A stretch of DNA of 64,000 bases from Thalassocella blandensis. Its GTDB lineage: Bacteria > Pseudomonadota > Gammaproteobacteria > Pseudomonadales > Cellvibrionaceae. How positions within the stretch are numbered: the stretch's first letter is position 1; every line of letters starts with the position of its first letter. The notes under the pieces are model-generated. The model had not been told where the DNA came from and searched no databases. It saw nothing but the letters and a program-made list of their open reading frames with translations. The stretch lies in NCBI GenBank assembly GCA_902141825.1, contig CABFPG010000006.1:62001-126000 (forward strand). Reading direction: 5' to 3'. Both the position numbers and the translations under genes were made by a program. Shown in pieces: positions 45,798 to 54,570 of this stretch.

Positions 45798-46271
45798 TTT
45801 GATTTACCTATTCAGCAACTACCGGATGGAAATAAAAATGAACGAATGTGAGATCATGAAATCCATTTCTCATAGTCTTTCAATACCTGGTGCACTTATT
45901 GCGTAACCGTTATTGCCGGGTAGCGGCTATTAGCTTGCGTCTGTCGTGCTTATATCTCGTATCTACCAGGTACGCATGTACGAGCTTGTTAGCATTCAGG
46001 GCAGTAGCGCCAGGCAAATTCATACACGCCGACTACGAAGGACATGCAAATGAACGAAAAAACGACTGTATGTGTTGCACTTTTCAAATTGTTGCATTGT
46101 TTACATCGTAAATAATTTTCCATTAACAAGTAAATGCTACAAAAGACAAATGTGTAACATTATGTAGAACTTGACGCAGAACCGTGTAGAGACATCGATT
46201 AACATTCAACTGCCCTGCACTCTGATTTTAAAATGACATACAACAACCAGAATTCTAAGGACCAGTGATTC

Positions 46272-47603
46272 ATGCGAAAGCAAACTATTGACCGCCTCCG
46301 CCAGTTACAGCCATTCACAAGCTCACGCTGCAATGACAGGCGTCAATCGAAACTTTTCAATAAGCCTTTTACCCATTCCCTTGTCACCGGCCTGTGCTTA
46401 CTGCTATTTGCCGGATGCAGCTTCGCCAAGACAACAAAAGAGCAGGATAAAGCTTACCGGCTGAATTACACCTTTGAAATTATTCCGGAAAAAAAGCAAG
46501 CACATGTAACCATAGAATTACCGGATGCCAGACTCATTGATGAATTAAACTTCAACCTGAAAGACAAGATCCACAGCAATGTAAAAGCAAATGGCCAACT
46601 GGAACTCAAAGATGGTCGCGCCGTGTGGCAACCGCCCAAGAAAAATGCAAAATTGTCACTCGATGTTAATCTTGAACACAAACGCAATTCCGGCAGCTAT
46701 GATGCATATGTTGCAAAAGACTGGGCGATATTTCGTGGCGATGACCTTGTACCCGCAGCACGAACACGTACCGCCAAAGGAGCTTATGCCGAGGCAATAC
46801 TCACCTTCAAACTACCGAAAGACTGGCCCCATGTTAACGTTGGATGGCCAAAAATAGAGCCAGGAAAGTTTCGTATCGACAACCCGGAACGTCAGTTTGA
46901 TCGACCAGTGGGCTGGATCATCGCCGGGAACCTTGGAACACGCCGGGAGTTTTTAGGCTCGGAGCATAAAACGCGGGTTTCTGTCAGTGCACCGCGCGGT
47001 TCCGATTTACATCGTATGGATGTACTAACATTCTTAACCATAGTCTGGCCAGAAGCGGAAAAGGCCTTTCGTACGCGTTTGCCGGAATTATTAATTGTGG
47101 GCGCCGGAGACCCCATGTGGCTCGGAGGGCTGTCCTCGCCCAATTCATTTTTTCTCCATGAAAAGCGCCCTCTAGTAAGTGAAAATGGCACCAGCGCGGT
47201 ATTACATGAAATGGGGCATGTATTAAGTGGAATTATTGGAGCTAAGAATGACGACTGGATTGCGGAGGGGCTTATCGAATTTTACTCTGTGGAACTGCTC
47301 TATCGCGCAGGCGCCATGACAGAAGAAAGACGCACCGTTGCCTTCGATAAACTGATGGACTGGGGAAAAGATGTAAAAACCCTGAAAAAGAAACATGCTC
47401 GTGGCGCAGTGACCGCACGTGCAGCGGTGTTATTTGAGCAGCTAGACAAAGAGTTGCGCAGTAAAAGTGAACACGATATCGATGATATTACTCATGCTCT
47501 GATGAAGGAAAAAAAGGCTTCCACAAAAACATTAATCAACACCTGTAAAAAACTATTGAAAAAGCCCTGCAAAACATTGAAAACCAAGTTGATTGCGGAG
47601 TAA
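46272..47603 (+). CDS. Gluzincin-like (HExxH) putative lipoprotein metallopeptidase
   Basis: 443 residues. The hydrophobic segment THSLVTGLCLLLFAGC (about 38-53) ends in a lipobox Cys, though it starts late after a basic N-terminal stretch, so translation may begin further in. The N-terminal half resembles a beta-rich M61-type domain. The catalytic motif VLHEMGHVLSG (about 312-322) is followed after about 15 residues by DWIAEGLIEFYS, giving the HExxH-(18-20)-E arrangement of gluzincins (M1/M61 side). The C-terminal 80 residues are helical and Lys-rich with a Cys pair. It probably acts in the periplasm on peptides. Family placement is by motif spacing only. AAGGA precedes the start at some distance. 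Confidence 0.7.
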   Translation: MRKQTIDRLRQLQPFTSSRCNDRRQSKLFNKPFTHSLVTGLCLLLFAGCSFAKTTKEQDKAYRLNYTFEIIPEKKQAHVTIELPDARLIDELNFNLKDKIHSNVKANGQLELKDGRAVWQPPKKNAKLSLDVNLEHKRNSGSYDAYVAKDWAIFRGDDLVPAARTRTAKGAYAEAILTFKLPKDWPHVNVGWPKIEPGKFRIDNPERQFDRPVGWIIAGNLGTRREFLGSEHKTRVSVSAPRGSDLHRMDVLTFLTIVWPEAEKAFRTRLPELLIVGAGDPMWLGGLSSPNSFFLHEKRPLVSENGTSAVLHEMGHVLSGIIGAKNDDWIAEGLIEFYSVELLYRAGAMTEERRTVAFDKLMDWGKDVKTLKKKHARGAVTARAAVLFEQLDKELRSKSEHDIDDITHALMKEKKASTKTLINTCKKLLKKPCKTLKTKLIAE

Positions 47604-47708
47604 TCCGCATTTTTTGATAAGGTCAGAGCATATACAACCGCTGCGGATACCCAGTGCAAGCCCAAATGTGTGTCTATACTCAACACATACATATACAGGA
47701 TGACTGCA

Positions 47709-48077
47709 ATGCACTTATTAAACAGGGCTTATCACTGCGTAACACTCTCCACCACTTTACGCCTGGCGGTCATGAGCATGTTCTGCTTGCTAGCAGGATG
47801 CTCTAAACCGTTACCGCAAGACAGATTAAGTTATGCGGGCCACTGGCAATCCACCAATGTGACGCTGATCATCCATCACGATGGCACTGTCAACTATGAA
47901 CGGAAAAGTGACGGTGTAACCACTACCATCAACGCACCGATTAAAACGTTCAACGGTAATAATTTTGTAGTAGGTATCGCCTTTTTCACCACAGAATTTA
48001 CCGTCACTGAACCTCCAATGGAAGAAAATGGGCAGTGGTATATGACGGTGGACGGGGTTCGACTGAGCCGACGCTAG
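47709..48077 (+). CDS. Small putative lipoprotein (123 aa)
   Basis: The start at 47709 is preferred because CAGGA (47696-47700) is eight bases upstream; in-frame starts at 47670 (GTG) and 47700 (ATG) are possible. The signal RLAVMSMFCLLAGC ends in a lipobox with Cys at about residue 31. The mature part is a small beta-rich domain: YAGHWQSTNVTLIIHHDGTV, NYERKSDGVTTTINAPIKTF, then FTVTEPPMEENGQWYMTVDG. This resembles lipocalin-like or copper-resistance-like small domains, but no family is firmly recognised. It follows the gluzincin lipoprotein gene by 105 bases on the same strand. Confidence 0.65.
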   Translation: MHLLNRAYHCVTLSTTLRLAVMSMFCLLAGCSKPLPQDRLSYAGHWQSTNVTLIIHHDGTVNYERKSDGVTTTINAPIKTFNGNNFVVGIAFFTTEFTVTEPPMEENGQWYMTVDGVRLSRR

Positions 48078-48200
48078 CCTCTGTTTTTTTAAAAAAATCC
48101 ATTCAATATCACCGTCGAAAGTTTTTTCGATTTATGGTGGTACTAATCGATCAAATAAATACAATTAATCCCACAGGGGTCTGCTTAACTGTATAATATT

Positions 48201-48222
48201 GATCTGTCCAAATGAACAGATC
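48201..48222. promoter_or_regulatory. Inverted repeat upstream of the MFS exporter gene
   Basis: A perfect 7-bp palindrome GATCTGT-(8)-ACAGATC stands four bases after a TATAAT (48192-48197), so it would cover the transcription start if that is the -10 element. It lies in the 311-base gap without other features before the MFS gene at 48389 and could be an operator. No good -35 element is seen. Confidence 0.35.
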
Positions 48223-48388
48223 ACCCAGTTTACAGTCAAAGCACCGCGTGTTTTACAAGCCTTGTATCAGTCACCTTAACCAACAGTCACTCACACCTAT
48301 CGGTTTACCTTGACTTGCGCCATGCATTTTTGCTTTTGGGTGATGTCTTGTTTATCTAAATTTTATTTTTTATATCGTTGTTAACTTA

Positions 48389-49585
48389 ATGTCTCAATTT
48401 CGCCTTGCATTTCCATTAGCATTTACCATTGCCATTGTGCCTTTTGCGGTGGACACTTATTTACCCTCCTTTCCGGTGATGGCCGATTACTTTTCAGTGA
48501 GTGTTCATGATATCGGTTTAACTGTCGCCATTTATGTATTTGCCCTCGCCTTTGGACAGTTAATTGGTGGCCCTCTGGCAGACAAGTTTGGTCGCCAACA
48601 AATTATGTTTATTGGGCTCGGGGTTTTTATATTAAGCAGTGCCATTATCAGCCAGCTGCAGAGTTACAATCAGTTATTAATATTCAGAGCATTGCAGGCT
48701 TTTGGCGGCGGCTGGGTGGCGGTATGCATACCCGCGCTCGCACGCGACAAAACGGAAGGTATTGAAACCGCCAAACTCTTTAGCTTGATCGGTTTGATTA
48801 TGGTCGCTGCGCCTGCGATTGCGCCAGCCATCGGCGGTGCACTTTTAACCTGGAAAGACTGGAACAGCATTTTTGTGTTTCTAGCAGCGTACGCGGTACT
48901 GGCTGCTGTGGTTTTAAAATTAACTCTCTTTAACCGTAAACACGACCACAGCCAACAGGAGCATGATGCAGAAATTTCCAGAACGCAGGAACTCGCATTC
49001 TTTTCTCGTTATCTGGCGGTTATTCGTGTTAGGCCAGCATTACGTTTTATCGGTATTCAAATCCTCACCTTTTCCATCATGCTGCTGTTTATCACCCATG
49101 CGTCGTTTATCTATCAGCAACACTTTGCTGTATCCACCAGCGGCTTTTCACTTTTGTTTGCTGCCAATATCGTAGCGATGTGGTGTGTCATGATGCTAAA
49201 CCGCTTTTTGCTCAACCGCTTTAATCCATTTAGCATATTGCGGGTTGCGCTGTTCATACAGGCCCTCGCAGTATTGTTCAATTTTGTGCTTAGCCAAACT
49301 GCTTTGTCACTATGGACCTTTGCACCCTGTCTGATTTTAACCGTGGGCATCACCGGCGCGTGTTCGCCTAATAGCCAGGCCTGCTACATGCAGTATTTTA
49401 AAATCAATGGCGGAACCGCCGCGGCGCTAATGGGGGCCATGCAGTTTGGTTTTTCTGGGTTGATCAGTGGCCTGTCCAACCTCATGCCCGAATCAATCAC
49501 CGGTGTGATCCTCGCGCAGCTGGTCTGCTCACTGCTGGCGGTGCTATTAGTGCTCTGGCCCGCACGCCCAGCAGTCGAGAAATAG
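48389..49585 (+). CDS. MFS drug exporter, Bcr/CflA type
   Basis: 398 residues with twelve predicted membrane helices. PFAVDTYLPSFPVMADYF at the N-terminus, GQLIGGPLADKFGRQQ (MFS motif A between helices 2 and 3), LIFRALQAFGGGWVAV and APAIAPAIGGALL are typical of the Bcr/CflA drug:proton antiporter subfamily. It would export small toxic compounds across the inner membrane. The late sequence CSPNSQACYMQYF and GTAAALMGAMQFG is also family-like. No obvious ribosome binding site precedes the ATG. A palindrome at 48201-48222 may regulate it. Confidence 0.88.
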   Translation: MSQFRLAFPLAFTIAIVPFAVDTYLPSFPVMADYFSVSVHDIGLTVAIYVFALAFGQLIGGPLADKFGRQQIMFIGLGVFILSSAIISQLQSYNQLLIFRALQAFGGGWVAVCIPALARDKTEGIETAKLFSLIGLIMVAAPAIAPAIGGALLTWKDWNSIFVFLAAYAVLAAVVLKLTLFNRKHDHSQQEHDAEISRTQELAFFSRYLAVIRVRPALRFIGIQILTFSIMLLFITHASFIYQQHFAVSTSGFSLLFAANIVAMWCVMMLNRFLLNRFNPFSILRVALFIQALAVLFNFVLSQTALSLWTFAPCLILTVGITGACSPNSQACYMQYFKINGGTAAALMGAMQFGFSGLISGLSNLMPESITGVILAQLVCSLLAVLLVLWPARPAVEK

Positions 49586-49734
49586 CAAAAGATCGCGTCG
49601 AAACCACGGCATACCGGTAAGCCTCCCTAGCGATGGGGAAACTCTGGGTTTCAATAGACAACATATGTCACGTATTTTCACCTTTCCACCATTAATCATG
49701 CGGTTTTCGGTCTAAAATTACGAATATCGTTCGT

Positions 49735-49746
49735 GAATACGTATGC
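49735..49746. promoter_or_regulatory. LacI-type operator candidate 1 upstream of TonB receptor gene
   Basis: GAATACGTATGC, a palindrome with central CG (perfect core ATACGTAT). It is 174 bases before the receptor start and is repeated exactly 20 bases further downstream at 49755. Confidence 0.65.
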
Positions 49747-49754
49747 GGGTGATT

Positions 49755-49766
49755 GAATACGTATGC
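49755..49766. promoter_or_regulatory. LacI-type operator candidate 2 upstream of TonB receptor gene
   Basis: GAATACGTATGC, identical to the site at 49735; centre-to-centre distance is 20 bases, about two helical turns, so two regulator dimers could sit on the same face of the DNA. Confidence 0.65.
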
Positions 49767-49919
49767 ATGCTATTGTGCAAAAATCAGGATAACCCTTACC
49801 ATCTTTTTACATCGCAGAACACATTCTGTGCATAAGGAATATGACGTCATAGTGCTTGGTCGCACGGAAGAAGGCACTCGTCATAATAATAATTAGCGTA
49901 TTCCGTTAGGGCAGAACCA

Positions 49920-52646
49920 ATGAAAAAAAATAAGTTTAATACTTTGCATGCTATGGCATCGACCATGGCACTGTTATCCGGATCTTTATCCGTTTATGCC
50001 GACACTGAAGTTGGCGAAGCAAGACCGGAAGTAGAAGAAACCGTTGTTACCGGTTTTAGGGCAAGTCTTTTAAAATCCGCTGAAATAAAACGTGAAGCCA
50101 CGTCCATAGTGGAAGCCATTTCTTCCGAAGATATTGGCAAACTCCCAGATAAAAGTATCGCGGAAGCATTAATGCGCTTACCTGGTTTAGCTACACAACG
50201 GCTGAACGGACGTGCGCAGGTAATCAGTATTCGAGGAATGTCACCAGATTTCGGTACAACCTTACTCAATGGCCGCCAGCAGGTTTCGACCAGCGACAAT
50301 CGTAGTGTTGAGTACGACCAATATCCCGCAGAATTTACCAGTACAGCACTGGTCTATAAAACACCCGATGCCGACGTTATCGGCCAGGGTATTTCAGGAA
50401 CCGTTGATATTCGAACGGCTCGCCCATTAGATTACAACGAGCGAAAAATAGTAATCAGTGCCCGCTACGAGCAAAATGCAGACGAAGCATTAAACTCCGA
50501 TGGTTCCAACAAGGGTGACAAAGAAACCTTTTCCTATATTGACCAGTTTCTGGATGACACACTTGGGGTTGCCATTGGCCTGTCACACACCAACAGCCCG
50601 ATTCAAGGCGAAAAATTTAATGCCTGGGGCTACGCCGAAACTCAGGACGAAAATGACAATACCGTACTCGTCGTTGGAGGGGTAAAGCCTTTTGTCCAAA
50701 CAGATGAGCTGATCCGCGACTCCGTCATCGCGACGGTTCAGTGGCAACCTAATGAAACGTTCGAAACAGCCTTCGACGTGTTCTATTCTGATTTTAGTGA
50801 AGATCAGTTGCTCCGGGGGATCGAGCTACCATTAGGATGGTCGTCCACAGTAGAACTTGAACCAGGATTTACGGTTAAAAATGGAGTGGTGACCGATGGT
50901 GTTTTCAGTAATGTTGAAGGGGTCATTCGCAGTGACGCCACGCTGACAGATGCAGAATTACTGGCCGGAGGCTGGAACTCCAAGTTTCACCTCTCGGATA
51001 ATTTAAGCATTGAAACAGATCTGAGTTACTCCAAAGCGGAGCGTCGAACACAGGTTATTGAAAACTATAGTGGGTATATAGACGGCCCAGACACCTTGGA
51101 GTTTCACACTCGCGGTACTGGCACCACCTTTAGATCTTCACTGGATTACACCAACGCATCCAGCATTCGCATTACCAATCTACAGAGCTGGGGTGGAACC
51201 TTTGTTCCAACAGAAGAAGGTGGTCAGAAGGGCTATTACAGTCAACCGTCTGCCGATGACGAACTCGCTTCGTTCCGCATGATGGTTGACTACGAAGTAG
51301 AGTTTTCCGTTTTCAATGCAATGGAGCTTGGGTTTAATTATGACGATCGCAGCAAGGCCGTTACAACCCAGCCAGAGTATTATTTTGCGCTTCCCAATCA
51401 AGCAACTCAGGCCCCACTACCAGACAACACAGCCACCACGGATTTAAGTTTTCTTGGCATGGGCTCCATTATCAGTTATGACCCTCTGCTCCCCATGCGC
51501 AACGGTACGTATGAATTAGTGCGCGCCATACGAGCTGACCTGGCCGATAAAACCTGGGATGTAGAAGAAGATGTATTAACCTTAATGGGTCGCTTCCTGA
51601 TTGACACTAACATGGGCGACACACCAGTTACCGGTAATATTGGTTTTCAATACGTCATGACCGACCAGCATTCCTTTGCCACCTCTTCCACGGGAGAAGC
51701 GGATAGTTTTGATGCGTATGAAGTAAGTGATGGCGACAAATACAACGAATTTCTGCCCAGCTTAAATTTGAAATTTGAAATATCAGATCTTGACAGTATT
51801 CGTGTTGGGCTCGCTCGTTCGCTCTCACGTCCACGCATGGACCAAATGCGCGCGAGTGCGTCTTACACATTTAACGACCAATTAAACGAAAGCTGGACTG
51901 AGGATTCTGCACTGGGCGAATCACCTTGGTCATCTGAGGGCGGCAACCCCAGACTTCGTCCATGGATCGCAGACAATTTCGATCTCGCCTACGAACATTA
52001 TTTCGAAGATGAACTGGGTTATTTTTCTGCCGCAATCTTTTATAAGGAGTTGGATACCTATATTTACAATCATGACATTGTGAAAGATTATTCTGATTAT
52101 CCACAACCCGACGTAGAACCCGCCACCATGCTGGGGACGGAAACACGCCCTGAAAATGGTTCAGGTGGTTACATTCAAGGGGTGGAACTCAGTTTAACTG
52201 TGGCTGGAGAAAAGCTCACGAATCTGCTCACCGGCTTTGGTGCAGTATTAAATTACTCGTACAATGATAGCAGTATTGAACCACCCGACACCCCCGAAAA
52301 TACCCTGCCTGGGCTTTCAAAGAACGTCTATGGCATTCAAGTGTACTATGAAGACTATGGCTGGTCTGCACGAATCAGCCAGAATTACCGCAGTGAATTT
52401 CTGGGGCCGTTAACCAGTAATGTAGGTGGTCTGGAACAACGTATTATTGCGGAAACGACCTTAGTAGATGCACAACTGGGCTATACCTTTGAAAGCGGAC
52501 CGCTGGAAGATTTAAGCATCACGTTACAGGCCTACAACCTGAACGATGAACCTTTTGTCACCACTGAAGCCGGAGATGAAAACCGTGTGATTGACTACGC
52601 CTTATATGGCAGAAGCTACGCTCTGGATTTCAATTATAAATTTTAA
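49920..52646 (+). CDS. TonB-dependent outer-membrane receptor for an oligosaccharide (Caulobacter/Xanthomonas type)
   Basis: 908 residues. A signal peptide (1-27, SLSVYA) is followed by a TonB-box-like EETVVTGFRASLLKS (about 35-49), a plug domain with IGKLPDKSIAEALMRLPGL, RISIRGM-type VISIRGMSPDFGTTLLNGRQ and SGTVDIRTARPLDYNERK, then a 22-strand-type barrel ending in aromatic YALDFNYKF. This matches the TonB-Xanth-Caul family that takes up plant or algal oligosaccharides; the MalA-like members import maltodextrins. It probably transports alpha-gluco-oligosaccharides, judged by neighbours: three alpha-glucan hydrolases follow, and the same operator (two copies at 49735 and 49755) lies upstream. 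A strong terminator at 52809-52835 follows. Energised uptake by TonB/ExbBD is encoded elsewhere. Confidence 0.9.
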   Translation: MKKNKFNTLHAMASTMALLSGSLSVYADTEVGEARPEVEETVVTGFRASLLKSAEIKREATSIVEAISSEDIGKLPDKSIAEALMRLPGLATQRLNGRAQVISIRGMSPDFGTTLLNGRQQVSTSDNRSVEYDQYPAEFTSTALVYKTPDADVIGQGISGTVDIRTARPLDYNERKIVISARYEQNADEALNSDGSNKGDKETFSYIDQFLDDTLGVAIGLSHTNSPIQGEKFNAWGYAETQDENDNTVLVVGGVKPFVQTDELIRDSVIATVQWQPNETFETAFDVFYSDFSEDQLLRGIELPLGWSSTVELEPGFTVKNGVVTDGVFSNVEGVIRSDATLTDAELLAGGWNSKFHLSDNLSIETDLSYSKAERRTQVIENYSGYIDGPDTLEFHTRGTGTTFRSSLDYTNASSIRITNLQSWGGTFVPTEEGGQKGYYSQPSADDELASFRMMVDYEVEFSVFNAMELGFNYDDRSKAVTTQPEYYFALPNQATQAPLPDNTATTDLSFLGMGSIISYDPLLPMRNGTYELVRAIRADLADKTWDVEEDVLTLMGRFLIDTNMGDTPVTGNIGFQYVMTDQHSFATSSTGEADSFDAYEVSDGDKYNEFLPSLNLKFEISDLDSIRVGLARSLSRPRMDQMRASASYTFNDQLNESWTEDSALGESPWSSEGGNPRLRPWIADNFDLAYEHYFEDELGYFSAAIFYKELDTYIYNHDIVKDYSDYPQPDVEPATMLGTETRPENGSGGYIQGVELSLTVAGEKLTNLLTGFGAVLNYSYNDSSIEPPDTPENTLPGLSKNVYGIQVYYEDYGWSARISQNYRSEFLGPLTSNVGGLEQRIIAETTLVDAQLGYTFESGPLEDLSITLQAYNLNDEPFVTTEAGDENRVIDYALYGRSYALDFNYKF

Positions 52647-52695
52647 GTTTTGTACTAGTCAGGCAGTTACGAAAACAGCTAGTAAGAGGATTGCA

Positions 52696-52732
52696 GGTAG
52701 CAAGGATGGTAGGTAGGTAGCAAGGATGGTAG
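52696..52732. repeat. GGTAGCAAGGATGGTAG direct repeat and GTAG-rich low-complexity DNA
   Basis: GGTAGCAAGGATGGTAG occurs at 52696 and again at 52716, and GTAG/GTAAG motifs continue to about 52770. The stretch lies between the TonB receptor stop and its terminator. Confidence 0.7.
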
Positions 52733-52808
52733 TAAGATTAGTAGTTAGGTAAGTAGGTAGGTAGTTTAAACATTAGTAGTTCCCTCTGAATCATTTTGAT
52801 CTGAGTTT

Positions 52809-52835
52809 AGCCCCGCCTGGCGGGGTTTTTTTTTG
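52809..52835 (+). terminator. Intrinsic terminator of the TonB receptor gene
   Basis: AGCCCCGC-CTG-GCGGGGT followed by a run of nine to ten T on the plus strand. This is a strong Rho-independent terminator, 163 bases after the stop. Confidence 0.9.
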
Positions 52836-53031
52836 CATTTTTCCTAATACTTTTTTTTAAATGCTGTTTACATACTAATTTTTAAAAGAGAGACTCGTCG
52901 ACGCGTTTTCGCCGCAAACATTTATCCGCCAGTGCATCCCCATCACAGAGCGAATTAACAGAATAAAATCAATCAAAGTAAGCCGGCCAAAAGCCCCCGA
53001 AAGTATCACCTTAGGTCCGTATTGATGTGGT

Positions 53032-54477
53032 TTACTGATAAAACACCCGGTATTCCCATGCCTTCATGTCAAATTCATCACCCACGTTCAACTCCACTTT
53101 TTTCCCGGAACCAAAGGTTTCATAACGTCCAGCAAATGAAGAGGAACTAAATCCAACTTTCACCGCTTGGGCAGAAAGATTAACAACCACCAGCACTTTA
53201 CTGCCTTCTACCTGTCGATAAAAACTCAATACTTGATTGGGCAAGGTATTTTTCACCTGTTGTACAACACCCCCAAAATGACCGTTCCACAGGGCGGGCT
53301 GTTTTTTCTTTAGGTCAATCAATGCCTTTAATAATTTTTCGTGCGGGTGTGTTTGCCAATGAATTGGGTCGCGCTCAAAAAATGCAAGGCGCTTGGCATT
53401 ACCCGCTTCTTGTCCATTGTAAATCAGAGGAATTCCCTTACTGACAAAGGATAAAACCGTAACCGCTTCAACAGCATCACCGAAGATCTCAAATTCAGTG
53501 CCATCCCAGGAATTCTTATCATGATTGGTGACATACAGCATCCGATAAGCATTTTCCGGATAGTACTTTACATCCCAAGCGTAATAGCCAAACAGCGCGC
53601 TGACATCTTTTTTTCCCTGGGCAATGTCATGCATAACATCCCACCAGGTCCAGGAATAACTGGCATCAAAAGCAAACGCATGCAAATCACGATTTTCCCA
53701 TTCGGCCAGCATGAACACAGGTTTTATTTTCCGCAGTTCAGCTGTAGCGGTTTCCCAGAAGTCAAGAGGAACAAAACCTGCAGCATCCGCCCGGTAACCG
53801 TCTACATCATATTCCCTGACCCAGTAAAGCATTGCCTCTGTCATATACTGACGCAGATCAGGCTGGCTGTAATCCAGTTCAACAATATCATCCCAGTCAA
53901 ACCACGGAGTTGAATGCAGTTGTCCCTCGTCATTCTTGGAATACCAATCGGGGTGCGCTTCTCGAACTACATTGTCCCATGCTGTGTGATTGGCAACCCA
54001 ATCCAAAATAACTTTAAATCCTTGTGCATGCGCAGCCTGGACCAAAGCCTTAAAATCTTCTTCAGTGCCAAATTCCGGGTTCACGGTAAAATAATCTTTG
54101 ACCGCATAAGGGCTTCCCAGCTTACCTTTGCGGTGCATTTCACCAATAGGGTGAATTGGCATAAACCACAGTATCTCCACCCCGAGCTCTTTTAAGCGTG
54201 GTAGCTGCTGTTGCACAGCATTAAACGTTCCCTCTTTGGAAAACTGACGCGTGTTAATTTGATAAATTACGGCATCTTGTGTCCACGCCTCATGTTCAAA
54301 ACGCACATAAGGCGTGGAGGAAAACTGAGGCGCTTTAACAGAGTCGAAGAAAACCGGGGACTGTCTGGATGAACTATGGTTTACAGCGTTATCGGGTGAT
54401 GACGCACAACCGGCTAGAATAGTACAGGCCAATATAGTAGGCAGATAATGCGCTTTCACAAAAAATTTAGCGTTCAT
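53032..54477 (-). CDS. GH13 alpha-amylase-type lipoprotein
   Basis: 481 residues. The lipoprotein signal LPTILACTILAGC places the lipid-anchored Cys at about residue 24. The GH13 barrel has conserved regions VILDWVANHT (region I), DGYRADAAG (nucleophile Asp near 232), FMLAEWEN (acid/base Glu near 259) and LYVTNHDKNSW (third Asp near 319), with region V-like features upstream. The C-terminal beta domain ends AWEYRVFYQ. It would cleave alpha-1,4 linkages of malto-oligosaccharides or starch on the periplasmic side or at the outer membrane. It is the last gene of a likely operon with the GH87-like gene (93-base gap, same strand), whose upstream region carries the shared operator at 58335. Confidence 0.9.
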   Translation of the reverse strand: MNAKFFVKAHYLPTILACTILAGCASSPDNAVNHSSSRQSPVFFDSVKAPQFSSTPYVRFEHEAWTQDAVIYQINTRQFSKEGTFNAVQQQLPRLKELGVEILWFMPIHPIGEMHRKGKLGSPYAVKDYFTVNPEFGTEEDFKALVQAAHAQGFKVILDWVANHTAWDNVVREAHPDWYSKNDEGQLHSTPWFDWDDIVELDYSQPDLRQYMTEAMLYWVREYDVDGYRADAAGFVPLDFWETATAELRKIKPVFMLAEWENRDLHAFAFDASYSWTWWDVMHDIAQGKKDVSALFGYYAWDVKYYPENAYRMLYVTNHDKNSWDGTEFEIFGDAVEAVTVLSFVSKGIPLIYNGQEAGNAKRLAFFERDPIHWQTHPHEKLLKALIDLKKKQPALWNGHFGGVVQQVKNTLPNQVLSFYRQVEGSKVLVVVNLSAQAVKVGFSSSSFAGRYETFGSGKKVELNVGDEFDMKAWEYRVFYQ

Positions 54478-54570
54478 ATGGTTCCTGGAGCTTTATGGAA
54501 AGGAAGTTCATCTAAAATAGAAAAGCAAAGCGCACAAACACCACACTTTGCGTTTCTATAATTGACCAAA

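Larger units (their letters stand above)
45456..46271. other. Repeat-rich divergent intergenic region
   Basis: About 815 bases with no credible gene. It holds a degenerate 27-bp tandem repeat, a 17-bp tandem repeat (both listed separately) and low-complexity stretches. Promoters for the two divergent flanking genes must be here but are not clearly visible. Confidence 0.5.

Noticed and set aside
45890-46111. 73-codon plus-strand frame in the repeat-rich gap
   Set aside because: It has no ribosome binding site, an irregular composition and no resemblance to a known protein.
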